Shown: positions 27,437 to 35,040, counted from the first letter of the stretch. The stretch is DNA of 64,000 bases from JAZKHE01 sp040385525 (GCA_040385525.1 JAZKHE010000011.1:1-64000), one strand, 5' to 3'. The notes: generated by a model from the letters alone, not told the origin. Numbers and translations are program-made.

Positions 27437-28161
27437 TCTTCTGTTTGTGGATTGCAATATTTTTCTTGCATTGTATCCGATATTGGATACGCTAACGATT
27501 TCGCTTTTTTAATATCTTCGCAAGCTTCGGTAAATTTTTCAAGTTCAATATAAGCTAGACATCTGTTGTAATAATGCAGTGCGTAATCAGGGTTAATTTT
27601 TATGCTTTTTGTAAATTCGGTAATAGCTTTTTCAAAGTTTCTTTTGTCGTGATAAATAAGTCCTTTATAAATTATTGCTTCAAAATAATCTATATCCAAT
27701 AGCAAACATTTATCAAATGAGTTTAGTGCTTCGTCATAGCGTTTTAATTCGTAATAAGCTGTGCCAATGTTGTAATGATGAGAAGGCTGAGCTGGGTCTA
27801 ATGCAATTGCTATTGAGTAGTTTTTTATAGCTTCTTTATAATCTTCAGTTGCAATTTTACAAATACCAAGAGTTGCATACGCATTCGGATAATTTTTATT
27901 CAGTTTTAAAGCTTTTTTGCAATCCGCAACAGCGCCTTTATAATCTTTTAAATAATATCGAGCTAGCGCTCTGTTGTAATAACCAGTGTAATCTTTTTTA
28001 CTAAGTTTTATGGCTTCTGAGTAATTAAACTCTGCAGTTGCATAATCGCCTTTGTTATAAAAATCAATGCCCGTATTTATATAATCATCGCTTGTCCATT
28101 CCTGCGAAAAGCAGAAGTTGGAAAGAAATAAACTTAAAAAAACAAGCAGTATATTTTTCAA
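27433..28161 (-). CDS. secreted TPR-repeat protein (second of a tandem pair)
   Basis: A 242-aa protein with a signal peptide (ending CFSQ) and about six tetratricopeptide repeats, for example YYNRALARYYLKDYKGAVAD. It is probably periplasmic and acts in protein-protein contacts. The start codon is TTG and directly follows the stop codon of the upstream paralogue. The C-terminus FTEACEDIKKAKSL mirrors DACVDFKKAKSL of the neighbour, so the two arose by duplication. Confidence 0.85.
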   Translation of the reverse strand: MKNILLVFLSLFLSNFCFSQEWTSDDYINTGIDFYNKGDYATAEFNYSEAIKLSKKDYTGYYNRALARYYLKDYKGAVADCKKALKLNKNYPNAYATLGICKIATEDYKEAIKNYSIAIALDPAQPSHHYNIGTAYYELKRYDEALNSFDKCLLLDIDYFEAIIYKGLIYHDKRNFEKAITEFTKSIKINPDYALHYYNRCLAYIELEKFTEACEDIKKAKSLAYPISDTMQEKYCNPQTED

Positions 28162-28881
28162 TTATTCAGCGCAATAATTATCAATTTGCGATTGTACCGT
28201 TTTATGACCTAACGATTTTGCTTTTTTAAAATCAACGCAAGCATCTTCAGTTTTATCTAACTTAATTTGCGATAAAGCCCTGTTATAATAGGCTAATGCG
28301 TAATCTGGTTTCATTTCTATTGTTTCACTAAACTCTTTATAGGCTTTGTTAAAATCTCTTTTTTGGTATGAAATTAAACCTAAATATAATTTAGCTGCAT
28401 GGTATTTTTTTTTCACCATTAGTGCTTTTTCAAATTCTACTTTTGCTTCGTCGTAACGTTGTGCATCGTAATACAAAACACCTAAGTTATAAATAGCTAA
28501 TGCGTAATTTTTATCTATAGTTTGCGCCATAATATAATCGGCAACAGCTGCGTTGCTATCGCCCATTTTACTATGCGATAAGCCTCTATTTACATAAGCT
28601 TCGGCGTAATTGTTTTTTAATTTTATAGCTTGCGTATAATCTTTAATTGCTTTTTTATGTTCGTTTAAATAGTAATGTGCCAAACCTCTATTCATGTATG
28701 CTGTCGAATATTTTTTATCCATTTTAATAACCTTGCTATAGTTTTCTACAGCAGTATTATACTCTTGTTTATTAAAAGCATCGTAGCCTTTATTAAAATA
28801 TTCGTCTTTTGTAAAATTCTGGCTAAAGCCTAAAAAAGTAATTAAACAAAGTAGTGTTGTTGCAATATATTTCAGTTTCAT
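28162..28881 (-). CDS. secreted TPR-repeat protein (first of a tandem pair)
   Basis: A 239-aa protein with a signal peptide (MKLKYIATTLLC...GFSQ) and about six TPR units such as AYMNRGLAHYYLNEHKKAIKDY. I start at ATG 28881, which gives a standard signal peptide; an in-frame ATG three codons upstream is possible. The stop codon is immediately followed by the second TPR gene, so translation is probably coupled. Specific partners are unknown. Confidence 0.85.
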   Translation of the reverse strand: MKLKYIATTLLCLITFLGFSQNFTKDEYFNKGYDAFNKQEYNTAVENYSKVIKMDKKYSTAYMNRGLAHYYLNEHKKAIKDYTQAIKLKNNYAEAYVNRGLSHSKMGDSNAAVADYIMAQTIDKNYALAIYNLGVLYYDAQRYDEAKVEFEKALMVKKKYHAAKLYLGLISYQKRDFNKAYKEFSETIEMKPDYALAYYNRALSQIKLDKTEDACVDFKKAKSLGHKTVQSQIDNYCAE

Positions 28882-28958
28882 AAATAGCATTTTTTGTAAA
28901 AATAAAATAAATACTTAGAAAATAAAACTTCATAGCGCTTTCATTTATAAAAAATAGA

Positions 28959-29076
28959 TACATTTGTGCATTCTTAAATGAAAATTAGAAATACATATCG
29001 CAATTCTGTTTGCACTCCTTATTGCAAGAAGTGGCAACATTGCTGTTATATTATGCAAACCAAGTGGCATAAATAA
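28959..29076 (+). other. intergenic stretch with a -7 box and a 32-codon Cys-rich frame
   Basis: The 243-base gap between the TPR and PAS-SpoIIE genes contains TACATTTG (28959-28966), a TAnnTTTG match. Eleven bases later an ATG (28978) opens a 32-codon frame ending at 29076, with cysteines at positions 12, 16, 22 and 23. It could be a small protein, an upstream leader frame for the phosphatase gene, or chance. Confidence 0.2.
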
Positions 29077-29133
29077 CATTTAACAGAACAGATAATCTAA
29101 TTTTTTTCCCAATTTTTTAATACATATTTTTTT

Positions 29134-30291
29134 ATGAATGCTGTTGCACAAACACTATTCAACAATCTATCCGCACTTGTGGTGGTTGTTAATGCTAAAG
29201 GCGAAGTAGAATTCGTTAGCCCGTCAGTTGAGCGTATGTTGGGTTTTGAACCCGCGCAATTGCTTGGTACTGCTTGGTGGGAGCTAACTCGCCAATCGCA
29301 AAAAGAAAGTATTGAGCTTAAACAAAATGCTATTGAAATGGCTAATAGCTTTGAGTTAAGCGTAATTCCGCCTTACGAGCGAGTTTTAATAAATAGTTTT
29401 GGTGAGCAAAAACATATTTTATGGAACACAGCAAAAAGCCCCGATAATAAGTTGGTTGGCATTGGTTACGATATTACCGAACGTAAAGTTATTGAGCGGA
29501 AGTTGCAACAAAAAAATGCAGAACTCGAAATTAAAAATGCCGAATTATTGCAAAGTATTCGTTATGCAAAACGCCTGCAACAAGCTATTTTGCCTAGCGT
29601 TGATATAATTACAAGACATGTTTCTGATGCTTTTGTTTTGTATCAACCAAAAGATATTGTTAGTGGCGATTTGTATTTTATTTGCGAGCAAGATAATAAA
29701 TTGTTGGTAGCAGCTATAGATTGCACAGGTCACGGTGTTTCTGGCGCGTTGATGAGTGTTATGGCAAATAATTTATTAAAACAAGTTATTGCCAAAGTGG
29801 GAGTTAATTCGCCTGCTGAGCTGTTGCAAGAATTAGATGTTGCTTTGTACGAATCAATAAATCGCGGACAAAAAGAAATTAAAAGTGACGGCATGGATGT
29901 GGCTTTAGCAATTTTCGATTTGCAAAATAAAAGCTTGCTGTTTGCTGGAGCATTTCGCCCGTTTTATTTAATTCGTAATAATGAGTTAACTGAGTTTAGT
30001 GGTAGCAAATACCCCGTTGGTTTTTATAGTGGAGTTACTAAAACCTTTGAAACTATTAATTTAAAGCTAGAGTACAACGATCAATTGTATTTTTTTACAG
30101 ATGGTTATATTGATCAGTTTGGAGGCGAAAACGATAAAAAATTCACTAAAAAACGATTTAAAGATTTGCTTTTATCGGCAGCTCAAATGGAAATGGACGA
30201 GCAAGAATCGTTTTTAGAATACGCTTTTAACAATTGGAAGCAAAATGGTGAGCAAACAGACGATATTTTGGTAATAGGAGTAAAGGTTTAG
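29134..30291 (+). CDS. PAS-domain SpoIIE/PP2C-type serine phosphatase
   Basis: A 385-aa cytoplasmic signalling protein. Residues about 5-115 form a PAS sensor (VEFVSPSVERMLGF...IGYDITERK), 118-150 a coiled linker, and 160-385 a PP2C-like phosphatase with the Bacteroidota-typical YAKRLQQAILPS entry and metal motifs KDIVSGDLY, AAIDCTGHGVSGALMS and QTDDILVIGV. It likely dephosphorylates an anti-anti-sigma-type protein in a partner-switching pathway; no such partner is encoded nearby. Confidence 0.88.
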   Translation: MNAVAQTLFNNLSALVVVVNAKGEVEFVSPSVERMLGFEPAQLLGTAWWELTRQSQKESIELKQNAIEMANSFELSVIPPYERVLINSFGEQKHILWNTAKSPDNKLVGIGYDITERKVIERKLQQKNAELEIKNAELLQSIRYAKRLQQAILPSVDIITRHVSDAFVLYQPKDIVSGDLYFICEQDNKLLVAAIDCTGHGVSGALMSVMANNLLKQVIAKVGVNSPAELLQELDVALYESINRGQKEIKSDGMDVALAIFDLQNKSLLFAGAFRPFYLIRNNELTEFSGSKYPVGFYSGVTKTFETINLKLEYNDQLYFFTDGYIDQFGGENDKKFTKKRFKDLLLSAAQMEMDEQESFLEYAFNNWKQNGEQTDDILVIGVKV

Positions 30292-30321
30292 CTGTTATTT
30301 CGTTAATATTTAGCGAATATT

Positions 30322-30352
30322 TTTGTCTATGTATTAAAATATAGTAAATTTG
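30322..30352 (+). promoter_or_regulatory. consensus promoter (TTTG-N19-TAAATTTG) of tRNA-Leu
   Basis: TTTG at 30322-30325 and TAAATTTG at 30345-30352 with a 19-base spacer, an exact match to the Bacteroidota consensus, about 23 bases before the tRNA. Confidence 0.85.
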
Positions 30353-30375
30353 CAGTCCTTTAAAAAAGGAAAGTA

Positions 30376-30457
30376 GCGGATGTGGCGTAATTGGTAGCCG
30401 CGCCAGACTTAGGATCTGGTGCCGCGAGGCGTGGGGGTTCGAGTCCCTTCATCCGCA
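30376..30457 (+). tRNA. tRNA-Leu (anticodon UAG)
   Basis: An 82-base class II tRNA. The acceptor GCGGATG pairs with CATCCGC (30450-30456), discriminator A. The anticodon stem CCAGA/TCTGG encloses the loop CTTAGGA with anticodon TAG at 30410-30412, reading CUA and other CUN codons. A long variable arm (GCCGCGAGGC region) and the T-arm GGGGTTCGAGTCCC-like fold are present. CCA is not encoded. Confidence 0.97.
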
Positions 30458-30468
30458 CTAAAATTAAT

Positions 30469-30503
30469 GGTTATCGGTACAAAAATTCCGGTAACCTTTT
30501 TTT
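30469..30503 (+). terminator. terminator of tRNA-Leu
   Basis: GGTTATCGG (30469-30477) pairs with CCGGTAACC (30488-30496) with one T-G pair, followed by seven T. It lies 11 bases after the tRNA and before the trigger factor gene. Confidence 0.85.
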
Positions 30504-30525
30504 ATAAATATTAAATTCTTAAAAA

Positions 30526-31875
30526 ATGAATTTTGTTAAAGAACAAGTAGATGAGCTTAATGCCATTTTAAAAATTAAGGTTTCTGAAAGCGATTATGCT
30601 GAAAATGTTGAGAAACAGTTAAAAAACCATCAAAAAAAGGCTAGCATTCCGGGTTTTAGACCAGGTAAAGTTCCTGCAGGAATGGTTAAAAAAATGTATG
30701 GTAAATCTATTTTGGCAGATGAAATTAATCGTATGCTTTACGATAAGTTAAATGGATATATTTCTGAAAATAAATTAGAGATTTTAGGTAATCCATTGCC
30801 ACGTAAAGATGCAAACGAAATTAATTGGGAAACGCAAAAAGAATTTGAGTTTGCTTATGATTTAGCTTTTGCTCCACAATTTGAATTAGAAATTAATGAT
30901 AAACATGCGTTTGATTATTTTACTGTAAAAGTAGATGATACATTAGTAAATAAATATGTTGATGATATTTCTAGAAGATACGGAAAAGTTGCCAACGTTG
31001 ATGTTGCAGATAAAAACGATATCGTATTTGGAAATTTAGTTGAAGTTGATGCTAGCGAAAATGCAGTAGAAGGTGGTGTTTCAAAAAACACTTCAATTGC
31101 TGTTGAGCCAGTAAAAAACGAAAAAATTAAAAAAGCTTTAATAGGTTTAACTAAAGATAGTTCAATCGTTTTAAACGTTGCCGATTTAAAAGCTGACAAA
31201 GTAGATGGTGCAACAATTTTAGGAATTGCTCAAGATAAAGTTGACGAATTAAACAACAATTTTAAATTTACAGTTAGCAACATTAGCCGCGTTGAACCTG
31301 CTGAATTAAACGAAGAATTGTTTAAAAAAGTGTATGGCGAAACCGTAACTACTGAAGCTGATTTTAAAAATAAAATTAGAGAAGAATTATCGATGATGTT
31401 TGTTGCTGATAGTGATAGACGTTTAAAAAGCGATGTAATGAAAAAGTTTGTTGATACTATTAAACTTACATTACCTGATGAGTTTTTAAAACGTTGGTTA
31501 ATTGCAGTTAACGAAAAACCAGTAACAATGGAGCAAGTAAATGCTGAGTACGACCAATACGCAATAAGCTTACGTTACCAGTTAATCGAAAATAAAATTA
31601 TTCGTGGAAACAATATTTCTGTTGCGGCAGATGAGTTAAAAGATTACGTAAAAGGTTTAATTAAAGAGCAGTTTGCAAAGTTTAATGGCGGCGCAACCGA
31701 AATGGATGAGAAAGAATTAAACGATACTGTAAATAGAGTTTTAGCTAACGAAGATGAATCAAGAAAATTATTTGAACGTTTGTACGATAACAAAGTATTA
31801 GACTTGTTTAAAGGCAAACTTAAATTAAATAAAAAAGAAGTTTCTTACGACGATTTCTACAAGCCACAAGTTTAA
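30526..31875 (+). CDS. tig: trigger factor (ribosome-associated chaperone)
   Basis: A 449-aa protein with the three trigger factor domains: ribosome-binding domain with PGFRPGKVPAGMVKKMYG near residues 43-60, a divergent FKBP-like PPIase domain (about 150-250) and a helical C-terminal chaperone domain. It binds nascent chains at the ribosomal exit tunnel. No clp genes follow; a strong terminator ends the transcript. Sequence divergence in the PPIase domain is normal for this phylum. Confidence 0.92.
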   Translation: MNFVKEQVDELNAILKIKVSESDYAENVEKQLKNHQKKASIPGFRPGKVPAGMVKKMYGKSILADEINRMLYDKLNGYISENKLEILGNPLPRKDANEINWETQKEFEFAYDLAFAPQFELEINDKHAFDYFTVKVDDTLVNKYVDDISRRYGKVANVDVADKNDIVFGNLVEVDASENAVEGGVSKNTSIAVEPVKNEKIKKALIGLTKDSSIVLNVADLKADKVDGATILGIAQDKVDELNNNFKFTVSNISRVEPAELNEELFKKVYGETVTTEADFKNKIREELSMMFVADSDRRLKSDVMKKFVDTIKLTLPDEFLKRWLIAVNEKPVTMEQVNAEYDQYAISLRYQLIENKIIRGNNISVAADELKDYVKGLIKEQFAKFNGGATEMDEKELNDTVNRVLANEDESRKLFERLYDNKVLDLFKGKLKLNKKEVSYDDFYKPQV

Positions 31876-31894
31876 ATAAAATTTTAAAAAGCAT

Positions 31895-31925
31895 AAAAAA
31901 AGCTCCGAATTTTCGGAGCTTTTTT
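31895..31925. terminator. terminator between tig and the DUF1801 gene
   Basis: AAGCTCCGAA (31900-31909) pairs with TTCGGAGCTT (31912-31921), flanked by an A run before and a T run after. It can work in both directions for the convergent tig and DUF1801 genes. Confidence 0.88.
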
Positions 31926-31927
31926 GT

Positions 31928-32335
31928 TTACTCAATTTTACTCAGCCAATCGTTAATTACCAAATGCAATTCGATTTTTTTATTTTTTAAATCGGCTATA
32001 TTTAAAATTTTAGCCATCTTTCTTCCATCGGTATAATTGCCTTCTAACAAATTATTAGTTACAGTTATTTTTGCTCCCGTAGGAAAAACCAAAAGCACAT
32101 ATTCTTTTTTGCTTAGGTTTAAAACAACTAAATCGCTACTGTATTCTTTCGCATTAAAATTTTTAATTTCTCCGCTGTAATAAAAACTAAGCGAGTTCCA
32201 TTTAATGTGTTCTTCTATTTGTTTTACACTTCCAATTTCTTTGCGTAATGCAATTACTACATCTTTTAGTGGATGATTTAACTCGCTTAAATACGCATTT
32301 ACTTTTTCGGTGTTAGATAGTTGTTGCTTAGCCAT
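31928..32335 (-). CDS. DUF1801 (YdhG-like) family protein
   Basis: A 135-aa small soluble protein. YLSELNHPLKDVVIALRKEIG followed by EEHIKWNSLSFYYSG matches DUF1801, a family with an unclear role. It overlaps the upstream DUF1456 gene by 8 bases, so the two are probably co-translated. Confidence 0.8.
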   Translation of the reverse strand: MAKQQLSNTEKVNAYLSELNHPLKDVVIALRKEIGSVKQIEEHIKWNSLSFYYSGEIKNFNAKEYSSDLVVLNLSKKEYVLLVFPTGAKITVTNNLLEGNYTDGRKMAKILNIADLKNKKIELHLVINDWLSKIE

Positions 32336-32801
32336 TGTCTTTACTGTCTCTGTATTTTATTTGCAAACCATGTAAAAAATTTCTTAAAATTTGATCTTTA
32401 CAAACTCTATATTTTTCGTGATTAGCATTTCTAAAAAAAGCACTTAATTCATGTTTGCTAATTTTAAAATCTACTAATTCAAGCAGTTTTAAAATATCTT
32501 CGTCTTGTAGATTTAAAGCAATTTTAAGTTTTCTAAAAATAATATTGTTGTTTAATCTTTTTTCGGCAAGCAATTCTACACCTTCTTTTTTACCACGATT
32601 TTTATTTATAAAACCATTTAAAAAATGTGCTAATTGTTCGTCGTTAATAGGAGGGTGGGTAGTTTCTTCTTCTTTTTTTAGCCATTCGCTAATGGTGCCA
32701 CGTGTAGCTTCTAGGTTTCCGTGCGCAAATAATTCAATCATTTGTGCATCGTTAAAATTAAAAGTGTAACGCAATCGGCGAAGTATATCGGTGTTGGTCA
32801 T
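32328..32801 (-). CDS. DUF1456 (YehS-like) family protein, intact copy
   Basis: A 157-aa protein made of two repeats of the DUF1456 unit: MTNTDILRRLRYTFNFND...ISEWLKKEEE, then NNIIFRKLKIALNLQDEDI...ELSAFFRN. The function is unknown; E. coli YehS is the relative I recall. The first 25 codons occur a second time at 34935-35012, on the far side of the XRE-ImmA-PIN cassette, so this gene's own upstream region is not the ancestral one behind the transglutaminase gene. Only a weak -7 box (TATCTTTA, 32821-32828) is seen upstream. Confidence 0.85.
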   Translation of the reverse strand: MTNTDILRRLRYTFNFNDAQMIELFAHGNLEATRGTISEWLKKEEETTHPPINDEQLAHFLNGFINKNRGKKEGVELLAEKRLNNNIIFRKLKIALNLQDEDILKLLELVDFKISKHELSAFFRNANHEKYRVCKDQILRNFLHGLQIKYRDSKDNG

Positions 32802-32818
32802 AGTAGTATTTTATTAAA
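32724..32818. repeat. left copy of a 95-bp direct repeat flanking the XRE-ImmA-PIN cassette
   Basis: It covers codons 1-26 of the intact DUF1456 gene plus 17 bases upstream of its ATG. It aligns without gaps to 34935-35029, 88 of 95 identical. The five coding differences are all synonymous, in codons for Tyr, Thr, Ala, Gln and Leu; two further differences lie upstream of the ATG. Confidence 0.9.
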
Positions 32819-33112
32819 AATAAAGATACCACAATTTGTAATTAAAATTATTGATGGATTAAGTTTTTTAAGACCTCTTGCATAGTTTTCCAGCAGAACG
32901 CTGATGACACAGGTTTTATGATTGTCATAAATAAAAATTATGTTAATCTGTGTTTAGTTTTTTAAAATGTTTTTAAGGAGTTAGTTGGTAAAATTTAGAG
33001 TTTAAAGTCTTAAATTCTAAAAAAATTGAATTATGCCTTTTAAAGTAATGTTATTTATTGTATTGATAATCAATTATTTGTTAGCTTTTGGTTTATTTGT
33101 GTTTTGTACTAA
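32819..33112. other. intergenic region left of the cassette, possible interspersed repeat
   Basis: No gene is supported in this stretch (369 bases between the DUF1456 and XRE starts). At about 32895-32951 a phrase of the type AACGCTGATGACACAG ... TTAATCTGTGTT resembles degenerate non-coding repeats I associate with many bacterial genomes; only one copy is seen here. The rest is AT-rich and unremarkable. A frame running into the XRE gene from 33033 is upstream of the promoter and is not accepted. Confidence 0.4.
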
Positions 33113-33144
33113 TTTGACTAATATTAAAAAATTATTTATATTTG
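33113..33144 (+). promoter_or_regulatory. promoter of the XRE-ImmA-PIN operon (TTTG-N20-TATATTTG)
   Basis: TTTG at 33113-33116 and TATATTTG at 33137-33144, spacer 20, a full consensus. It fixes the XRE start to the ATG at 33171. An XRE antitoxin-like repressor would be expected to bind near here. Confidence 0.8.
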
Positions 33145-33170
33145 TAACACGCAAAAAAAACAGGGAAATT

Positions 33171-33521
33171 ATGGGAAATCAAGATAAAACTATGGGGCTA
33201 ATTATAAAAGGCTTTAGAGAAAAGTATGATTACACTCAGGATAAGTTAGCTAATTTTTTAGGTATAAAACGCGAAATGATTAGTTTTTATGAGAACGGAG
33301 AAAGAGAAGTGCCGATTGAAGTTCTTGAAAAATTATCAGATTTATTTGGGGTAGAACTTGAAATGTTTTTTGTTGATGATATTGAAGAAGCGATGGCAGG
33401 TGTGGCTTTTGCTTATAGAAAAGATGAATTGAATACAGAGGATATGCAACAAATAGCGGCTTTTGGTAAAATTGTAAAAAATTATTTAAAGATTAAAAAA
33501 TTACATGAGCGTACTAAGTGA
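33171..33521 (+). CDS. XRE-family HTH regulator of the cassette
   Basis: A 116-aa protein with an N-terminal lambda-repressor-type HTH (residues about 12-65: IIKGFREKYDYTQDKLANFL ... SFYENGEREVPIEVLEKLSDLFGV) and a C-terminal helical tail. A likely DNA-binding autoregulator, possibly an antitoxin. I start at ATG 33171, 26 bases past the promoter box; an upstream in-frame extension overlaps the promoter. Its last 17 bases overlap the ImmA gene, so the two are translationally coupled. Confidence 0.88.
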   Translation: MGNQDKTMGLIIKGFREKYDYTQDKLANFLGIKREMISFYENGEREVPIEVLEKLSDLFGVELEMFFVDDIEEAMAGVAFAYRKDELNTEDMQQIAAFGKIVKNYLKIKKLHERTK

Positions 33522-34245
33522 TAAAATTCTAGAAGCTAGGGCCAATAAATTTAGAGTTGATTGCGGTATCGATCATGATGCTGCAATCGACTTGACTAAA
33601 CTATTGGAATCATTAAATGTAATTACGGCTTTTTTACCAATGAGCGATAAATTTTCGGGTATGGCATTTAAAACGCTAAACGAAAAATTTATGTTAGTTA
33701 ATAGCAACCAGCAAGTTGGTAGGCAAAACTTTACAATAGGGCACGAACTATATCATTTATGCATTCAAGAAGGTTTTACGTTTGAAGTTAGCAAAAATAG
33801 TTTTTTTAATAAAAAAGAACGCGAAGAATATAACGCCGATGTTTTTAGCTCCTGCTTTTTAATGCCAGAAGCTGGTATTATTAGATTAATACCTGAAGAT
33901 GAATTAGCATGGGGTGCAAAAATTACTTTAGCAACAATAATAAAACTTGAACAGTATTTTGGCGTTTCAAGAAGAGCAATGTTGTGGCGACTAGATAAAG
34001 TTGGTTTAATAAAGTTTGATAATTATGAAGGGTATTTAACTGGCGTTAAAAAAAGTGCTATAGAATATGGTTACTCAACCTATTTATATACAGCAAATGG
34101 AGTTAATAAAGTAATTGGAGATTATGGAGTTTTAACCAAAAATTTATTTGATAAGGATAAAATTTCGGAAACACATTATCATAATTTAATGAGAAATATT
34201 TTTGTAGATACCGATAATATTGAGGAGGATGAGCAAGAAGAATAG
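33505..34245 (+). CDS. ImmA/IrrE-family metallo-endopeptidase
   Basis: A 246-aa protein. TIGHELYHL contains the zinc-binding HExxH (H80-E81-x-x-H84), and EEYNADVFSSCFLMP about 25 residues later supplies the third ligand and the family's conserved LMP. Relatives cleave a repressor (ImmA on ImmR, IrrE on DdrO), so this enzyme may cut the XRE protein encoded immediately upstream. A ~90-residue C-terminal region follows the peptidase core. The genes overlap on both sides (17 bases each), which indicates a stoichiometric three-gene unit. Confidence 0.9.
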   Translation: MSVLSDKILEARANKFRVDCGIDHDAAIDLTKLLESLNVITAFLPMSDKFSGMAFKTLNEKFMLVNSNQQVGRQNFTIGHELYHLCIQEGFTFEVSKNSFFNKKEREEYNADVFSSCFLMPEAGIIRLIPEDELAWGAKITLATIIKLEQYFGVSRRAMLWRLDKVGLIKFDNYEGYLTGVKKSAIEYGYSTYLYTANGVNKVIGDYGVLTKNLFDKDKISETHYHNLMRNIFVDTDNIEEDEQEE

Positions 34246-34759
34246 CGAACCCAAAATATTATTGGATAGTGATGTGGTTATACATTTTGTAAAAGGCGGA
34301 AAACAATTGCTTTTACCAAAGATCTATCCTGATAGGTTTGTTATGCTTGATATAGTGCACAAGGAGTTAACAGTAAGAAATAGTAAAGCGTTACCAATTA
34401 ATAATTTTTTAGACTGGTGTAAAATACCAGTAATAGAAATGCCTACTGATAGAATGATATTGATGGAGTACGCTAAATTGAAAGCTGAATTGGTAGGCGA
34501 AGGCGAAGCCGCATGTATGGCAGTAGCTAGGTTTAAAAAAGAATACATTGCAAGTAGTAATTTAAGCGATATTTACGATTACTGTAAACTGCATAATATT
34601 GTTTATTACACAACAATGGATTTGCTATTGGAACTGTATAATAAAGGCTTGATAAGCGAAGCAGAATGCGATTTGTTTATTTATGATGTAAAAAGCAAAG
34701 GAAGCAAGCTAATAAAAGGAGTTGATAAAATTGAAGAGTATAAAAAAATGAAAGGTTAA
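34229..34759 (+). CDS. PIN-like domain protein (DUF3368-like), putative toxin nuclease
   Basis: A 176-aa protein. KILLDSDVVIHF holds the first acidic residues (D13, D15), GEGEAACMAVARF the conserved glutamate (E93), SDIYDYC and TTMDLLLELY further aspartates (D114, D131). GLISEAE at the end is typical of DUF3368-like PIN proteins. These are Mg-dependent RNases, often toxins. I start at ATG 34229, preceded by GAGGAGG; a TTG three codons upstream is possible. It overlaps the ImmA-like gene by 17 bases. Confidence 0.78.
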   Translation: MSKKNSEPKILLDSDVVIHFVKGGKQLLLPKIYPDRFVMLDIVHKELTVRNSKALPINNFLDWCKIPVIEMPTDRMILMEYAKLKAELVGEGEAACMAVARFKKEYIASSNLSDIYDYCKLHNIVYYTTMDLLLELYNKGLISEAECDLFIYDVKSKGSKLIKGVDKIEEYKKMKG

Positions 34760-34900
34760 ATTCTTGTGTTCTAAAACTAAAAAGCGTTTTACTAATTTTA
34801 GATGCTTCCTTCGTCAGCAGGACAAGCTAGGTGTCTTTGTTTTTCTTAGAAATTGCCCGCATCGACTTTACGAGAAAGAAACTATTTGTTTTATAAAATA

Positions 34901-34927
34901 AAAAAATCCTCGTTACAAACGAGGATT
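34901..34927 (-). terminator. terminator at the right edge of the cassette
   Basis: On the minus strand AATCCTCGTT pairs with AACGAGGATT around a 3-base loop and six T follow. It starts inside the stop codon of the DUF1456 stub, so transcripts from the transglutaminase side would end here and not enter the cassette antisense. Confidence 0.75.
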
Positions 34928-35012
34928 AGTTGAACGCAAACAATTCAATCATCTGCGCATCGTTAAAATTAAATGTATAACGCAATCGGCGAAGTATATC
35001 GGTGTTGGTCAT
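34926..35012 (-). pseudogene. 5' stub of a second DUF1456 gene (28 codons)
   Basis: It reads MTNTDILRRLRYTFNFNDAQ and continues through six more DUF1456 residues, then diverges into Phe-Asn-stop. The first 26 codons encode exactly the same residues as the intact gene at 32801, with five synonymous changes. It sits 28 bases after the transglutaminase stop codon, which was probably the original place of the DUF1456 gene. The rest of the gene is displaced ~2.2 kb to the left. Confidence 0.85.
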
Positions 35013-35029
35013 GGTTGTATTTTATTAAA
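34935..35029. repeat. right copy of the 95-bp direct repeat
   Basis: Ungapped match to 32724-32818, 88/95 identical, same orientation. Identity stops abruptly on both sides: inside codon 27 of the frame on the left and 17 bases before the ATG on the right. Confidence 0.9.
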
Positions 35030-35040
35030 TAATTAAACTA

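Noticed and set aside
29030..29046. TGGCA...TTGC resembling a sigma-54 -24/-12 promoter before the PAS-SpoIIE gene
   Set aside because: The distance between the GG and GC elements is about 3 bases too short.
33033..33170. N-terminal extension of the XRE protein with a hydrophobic segment
   Set aside because: It overlaps a full consensus promoter (33113-33144), and the HTH domain is complete from the ATG at 33171.
34771..34801. AT-rich inverted repeat just after the PIN gene
   Set aside because: Only A/T pairs in the stem apart from the closing pairs and no T run; could be a weak terminator but chance is likely in such AT-rich DNA.
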